Source: Bin5 sp965208965
Lineage (GTDB): Bacteria; Chloroflexota; Anaerolineae; Caldilineales; Caldilineaceae
NCBI GenBank assembly: GCA_965208965.1
Contig: OZ242384.1
Coordinates: forward strand, 2,914,001 to 2,978,000
Length of the DNA: 64,000 nt
Reading direction: 5' to 3'
Shown here: positions 61,064 to 64,000 of the stretch, in pieces
Layout of the letters: every line of letters begins with the position of its first letter
How positions within the stretch are numbered: position 1 is the stretch's first letter
Made by a program: the position numbers and the translations under genes
Notes under the pieces: model-generated
Database searches by the model: none
What the model saw: only the letters and a program-made list of their open reading frames with translations
What the model was told of the DNA's origin: nothing

Positions 61064-61533
61064 GCAAAAACCGCACTCAGTCCGTCAGGGCTGATTTTGG
61101 TAGAACCGAACAGGTGATAAGGTCCAAGTTCGCCCCCAGTGCGAATCAGGTCTTCGAATTCGTCTTCGCTCAGCGTGAGCCCTACGAGTGATGAAGCCTG
61201 ATCGGTGCCCGTGGCCCCTTCACCGTGGCACTCAGCGCAACGGTTTCCATAGACAAACTCTCCCGTAGCAAGGTCCGGCGCCTCCGCAGCCTCCTCTTCG
61301 TCCTCCAGTCTGTCCGCTTCGCTGGCGCCTTTCAGATCCGTGACCGGTGTCGGCTGATCAAATCGGGCCGCTGGCATCGTCGGCACCGCGCCGCTGTCCG
61401 CTTGCGCCTCCTCGCCGGCCGATTCTCCGTTGGATTCGGACAACTCATCACCCGGTCCGCATCCTGCCGCCAGACTAAGGAGCAACAGGAGGACCGTTAA
61501 GACCGGCACAAGGCGGCTGGTAAGTCTTCTCAT
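61042..61533 (-). CDS. Cytochrome c-type lipoprotein
   Basis: About 163 residues. The signal LVPVLTVLLLLLSLAAGC ends in a lipobox, followed by a disordered acidic linker (about 40-85). The heme-binding CxxCH is in VYGNRCAECHGEGATG, and a likely Met ligand is not obvious in the C-terminal part (LSEDEFEDLIRTGGELGPYHLFGSTKISPDGLSAVFAYL). It would be an exported small monoheme cytochrome or c-type domain. Start is uncertain among ATG 61554, 61539 and 61533; AGAGG before the last is best spaced. Its 3' end overlaps the ferredoxin gene on the other strand. Confidence 0.82.
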   Translation of the reverse strand: MRRLTSRLVPVLTVLLLLLSLAAGCGPGDELSESNGESAGEEAQADSGAVPTMPAARFDQPTPVTDLKGASEADRLEDEEEAAEAPDLATGEFVYGNRCAECHGEGATGTDQASSLVGLTLSEDEFEDLIRTGGELGPYHLFGSTKISPDGLSAVFAYLTSLE

Positions 61534-61649
61534 GTTCATTTTCCTCTGTACCATTTTGCCAGCCCTCTCCCTCGGTCTCTCTGGTCTGGTCGTCGCGCCC
61601 TTTCGCATGCTGCAATCAGGGCGAATAGGAAAATCGTCTCAGGGACGCC

Positions 61650-62552
61650 TCACTCGATCATCTTTGGGTCCAGAGCGTCTCGCAGGCCGTCGCCGACAAA
61701 CGAGAAGCCGAGCATGGCCAGAGCAACCGCAATGGTGGGGAAGAGGGCAAGATGCCAATAGACGCGCACGTACGCATTGCTGACGCCGACCATCTTCCCC
61801 CAGCTGGGGATCGGATCGTTGATGCCGATACCGAGGAAGCTCAGCCCGGCCTCCCCGAATATCGCCGCTGGGATCCCGAAACTGATCGAAACCAGGATCG
61901 GTGTCAAAGCGTTTGGGAGCAGATGACGCAGAATGATCCGGTTCTGGCTCACCCCCGTGCAACGCGCCGCCTCGACATACTCCTTTTCCCTCAGCGAAAG
62001 AATCTGCCCCCTCGTCAAGCGGGCGATGCCGATCCAACTGGTGATGCTGAGTGCGAAAATTACCTTGGTGATACCGCCGCCCCAGACCGATATGATCAGA
62101 ATCGAGAACATCAGGCCGGGGAAGGCCGTCATGGTGTCGATGAAGCGTGAGATGACAAAATCGGTGCGTCCTCCTACATATCCGGCCAGGCTGCCGAGCG
62201 GTACGCCGATCAGAAAAGCAACCAGCTGCACGGCCATCCCCACGGTCATCGACGTGCGGGCGCCGTAAATGAGGCGGCTCAGGTAGTCCCGTCCCACCTC
62301 GTCCGTGCCAAGTGGGTGGCCCGGCAGTTCAAAGGGGAATCGCAGTACGCGATCAAAATATACCTTGTCGTAGGGATATGGGGCAACCAGGTCGGCGAAT
62401 AGCGCCAGAAAAAGAAAGAGCAGGACGATAGCGAGGCCAAAGACCGCCAGCCGGTTGCGCAGAAATCTTCGCGCGGCGTCATGCCAGAGCGTTCGGTGAC
62501 CTTCCCCGCCCGCTGGCGAGACGTCTAAGCCGGTCGCAGCCCTGGCAGTCAT
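61650..62552 (-). CDS. Peptide-type ABC transporter permease (DppC/OppC)
   Basis: 300 residues with a cytoplasmic N-terminus and six helices. FLRNRLAVFGLAIVLLFLFLALFADLVAPY, the PLGTDEVGRDYLSRLIYGARTSMTVG segment and the EAA loop EYVEAARCTGVSQNRIILRHLLPNAL are signatures of the OppC subunit; FGEAGLSFLGIGINDPIPSWGKMV follows. It is the second permease of a dipeptide/oligopeptide/nickel-type importer. Its ATG overlaps the OppB stop by one base (TGATG). No ATPase genes are in the window on this side. Confidence 0.92.
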   Translation of the reverse strand: MTARAATGLDVSPAGGEGHRTLWHDAARRFLRNRLAVFGLAIVLLFLFLALFADLVAPYPYDKVYFDRVLRFPFELPGHPLGTDEVGRDYLSRLIYGARTSMTVGMAVQLVAFLIGVPLGSLAGYVGGRTDFVISRFIDTMTAFPGLMFSILIISVWGGGITKVIFALSITSWIGIARLTRGQILSLREKEYVEAARCTGVSQNRIILRHLLPNALTPILVSISFGIPAAIFGEAGLSFLGIGINDPIPSWGKMVGVSNAYVRVYWHLALFPTIAVALAMLGFSFVGDGLRDALDPKMIE

Positions 62553-63523
62553 CAGGCGCCTCCCTCCGCGCCCAGACGAACGCGCGGATCGATCCAGGTA
62601 TAGATGATGTCAGTGAACAGATAGGTAAGACTCCACAAAAAGGCGATAAGCAGGAAGAGTGCCATGATCATAGGATAATCGCGATTGAAGATGCTTGTAA
62701 CGAAAAATTTCCCCAGGCCGTTTATGCGAAACACTGCCTCGATGAAGATGCTGCCTGTCAGTAAATTGGGAATTATCACGCCTAGGGCGGTCACCATCGG
62801 AATTAGCGCGTTTCTCAGGATATGGCGAAGCATGATCGCCCTGTTGCCCAACCCCTTTGCCCTGGCCGTTCGCGTAAAGTCCTGGCGCATCACATCCACC
62901 ACGCTGGAGCGCGTGTAGCGGGCGATAATCGCCAGCGGACCGAGCGCATAGGCGATGACCGGCATGATCCAGTCAGTACAAACAAAGCTGCTCCCCACCA
63001 GACAGAATTCGGATGCATTCCAGCCGCCCATCGGCAGCCAGTCGAGCCGCACGGCAAAAAACAGAATAAGCCACATCGCCACCACAAAGCTCGGCACCGT
63101 GATCCCCAGCATGGCGATAAAGGTCGTGATGTTGTCGATCCAGGAGTTCTGGTGATAGGCGGCGTAGATTCCCAAAGTGATCCCCGCGCCGAACGCCAGC
63201 AACACGGTCATCAGTCCCACCTGCGCCGTCACCTTCCAACTTTTGGCTATCAGAGCCGTCACGGTTGTGGTTGGCTGCTGGTAAGGGATGCCAAAATCGA
63301 AGTGCAGGACCGCATTCTTCATATAGTTCAGGTACTGAATGTGGATCGGTTTGTCCAGGCCGTACTTGCGGAGAATGTTCTCTTTGGCCGCCGGCGGAAG
63401 CGGTGCTTTGGTTTCGTCAAAGGGGCCGCCCGGCACCTGGTGCATGAGGAAGAAGGTGACTACGGAGACGACAAAGAGGACAAGAATCAGTGACAGAATC
63501 CGTCCTAAAATGTATCGTGCCAT
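62552..63523 (-). CDS. Peptide-type ABC transporter permease (DppB/OppB)
   Basis: 323 residues. MARYILGRILSLILVLFVVSVVTFFLMHQVPGGPFD, KYGLDKPIHIQYLNYMKNAVLHFDFG, and the EAA loop DFTRTARAKGLGNRAIMLRHILRNALIPMVTALG are OppB signatures; IFIEAVFRINGLGKFFVTSI follows. ATG 63523 is the conserved start. It stands 100 bp downstream of the binding-protein stop, with a strong hairpin between. It forms the channel with the OppC-like gene. Confidence 0.92.
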   Translation of the reverse strand: MARYILGRILSLILVLFVVSVVTFFLMHQVPGGPFDETKAPLPPAAKENILRKYGLDKPIHIQYLNYMKNAVLHFDFGIPYQQPTTTVTALIAKSWKVTAQVGLMTVLLAFGAGITLGIYAAYHQNSWIDNITTFIAMLGITVPSFVVAMWLILFFAVRLDWLPMGGWNASEFCLVGSSFVCTDWIMPVIAYALGPLAIIARYTRSSVVDVMRQDFTRTARAKGLGNRAIMLRHILRNALIPMVTALGVIIPNLLTGSIFIEAVFRINGLGKFFVTSIFNRDYPMIMALFLLIAFLWSLTYLFTDIIYTWIDPRVRLGAEGGA

Positions 63524-63550
63524 GGAGTTGCCTGAGTGCTTGAACCTGTG

Positions 63551-63578
63551 GCGGGAGGCCGCCAAGGCGGCCTCCCGC
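63551..63578. repeat. Strong intergenic hairpin between binding-protein and permease genes
   Basis: GCGGGAGGCCGCC (63551-63563) and GGCGGCCTCCCGC (63566-63578) are perfectly complementary with only two bases between them. There is no T-run, so it is more likely an mRNA-stabilising structure or attenuator between the binding protein and dppB than a terminator. Confidence 0.55.
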
Positions 63579-63623
63579 TCCGCTCAAACGCAACATGATT
63601 GTCGAGGGCATACCTGCCGAGGT

Positions 63624-64000
63624 CTACTCGGCGATATAGATGAGAGAGATGTCCTGGTCATTACCCCAGTGCCAGCCAGTAATGCCCTGTGAGTCAGGGT
63701 CGCGGACTGTGCCCTGTACCCAAGACTGCATCAGGTCTCCCGCCCATCGATGGGCGATGAAGATCCCGCCGACGTCATCCACCAACACGCGTTCGGCGTC
63801 GCGGAACATCTGGTCTCGTAGCTCCGGATTGCCAACCATGCCGGCCGCCTCCGTGACCAGAGTATCAAACTCATCGTTCTTCCACGAGTGCCGTCCGCCC
63901 GATTTCCAGACGTTGCCAAGCAGGTTGGCCGGGTCAAGGAAGTCCATGCCGTAGTCAACCGCTCCGAATGTAAGTTGCGTGGGCTTGGCATTCAGCGCAT
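63624..64000 (-). CDS. Peptide-type ABC transporter substrate-binding protein (family 5), C-terminal fragment
   Basis: The frame runs off the window edge; about 125 C-terminal residues are seen. The segments GMDFLDPANLL, RHSWKNDEFDTLVTEAAG and NPELRDQMFRDAERVLVDDVGGIFIAHRWAGDL are typical of the end of OppA/DppA-type family 5 binding proteins. It is the first gene of the importer on this strand, followed by dppB-like and dppC-like permeases. The N-terminus, signal and ligand site lie outside the window. Confidence 0.85.
   Translation of the reverse strand, partial: ALNAKPTQLTFGAVDYGMDFLDPANLLGNVWKSGGRHSWKNDEFDTLVTEAAGMVGNPELRDQMFRDAERVLVDDVGGIFIAHRWAGDLMQSWVQGTVRDPDSQGITGWHWGNDQDISLIYIAE

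Overview
The window is high-GC, densely coded bacterial chromosome. No rRNA, tRNA, CRISPR array, phage module or insertion sequence was recognised. The gene set points, by inference only, to a heterotrophic member of the Chloroflexota, possibly Caldilineae- or Anaerolineae-like. Supporting signs are Tat-type lipoprotein solute-binding proteins with sugar ABC permeases, a PBP1A with a long C-terminal Ig-like extension, an isopentenyl phosphate kinase, a menaquinone methyltransferase, a short-form HisG with HisZ, Thr/Pro-rich LysM and zinc-ribbon proteins, and several promoters that imply leaderless mRNAs. No marker gene for taxonomy is present.

Region 1 (1-14.5 kb) is carbohydrate and organic-compound catabolism. 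A leftward operon (sugar isomerase-like TIM barrel, NAD-dependent epimerase, amidohydrolase) diverges from a rightward one (SDR dehydrogenase, M24 peptidase, very large FtsX-like permease). A complete sugar ABC importer (binding protein and two permeases) follows, with a sialidase-like BNR protein and a Gfo/Idh/MocA dehydrogenase. Region 2 (14.6-17.3 kb) holds a lone antitoxin-like gene, a cupin, a hicAB toxin-antitoxin pair and a gcvT without its partner genes.

Region 3 (17.4-30.2 kb) opens with an unusual pair: an extracytoplasmic beta-propeller sensor fused through one membrane helix to a cytoplasmic P-loop ATPase, followed by a second P-loop ATPase. Its transcript appears to begin with a strong hairpin. 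Then come menG/ubiE, a methyltransferase, PBP1A, surE, a PH-domain-like membrane protein and a family 2 glycosyltransferase. Region 4 (30.2-39.4 kb) has a CPBP protease, an acyl-CoA dehydrogenase/EtfB/EtfA set whose leader carries two mutually exclusive hairpins and an intrinsic terminator, threonine synthase, trmB, and a solitary OLD-like ATPase-TOPRIM gene of lower GC that looks acquired.

Region 5 (38.9-48.6 kb) is entirely leftward and envelope-oriented: a site-2 protease, a LysM/zinc-ribbon protein, a HEAT-repeat protein, a small unknown protein, a TPR protein, a FecR-like protein, a GT39-type glycosyltransferase carrying a perfect 36-bp palindrome in frame, a divergent UbiA-like protein and a small membrane protein. 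Region 6 (49.0-54.5 kb), also leftward, is fmdB-hisZ-hisG-rfbC-selA-ipk, with the first three genes joined by ATGA overlaps.

Region 7 (54.6-61.1 kb) is a cobalamin regulon: a strong promoter, a B12 riboswitch ending in a terminator hairpin, then a corrinoid-binding lipoprotein, cobS, cobU, a BtuC-like permease, a BtuD-like ATPase with an extra C-terminal domain, a PduO-type adenosyltransferase and a small [2Fe-2S] protein. The window ends with a cytochrome c lipoprotein and a leftward peptide-type ABC importer (DppC, DppB and the C-terminal end of a family 5 binding protein).
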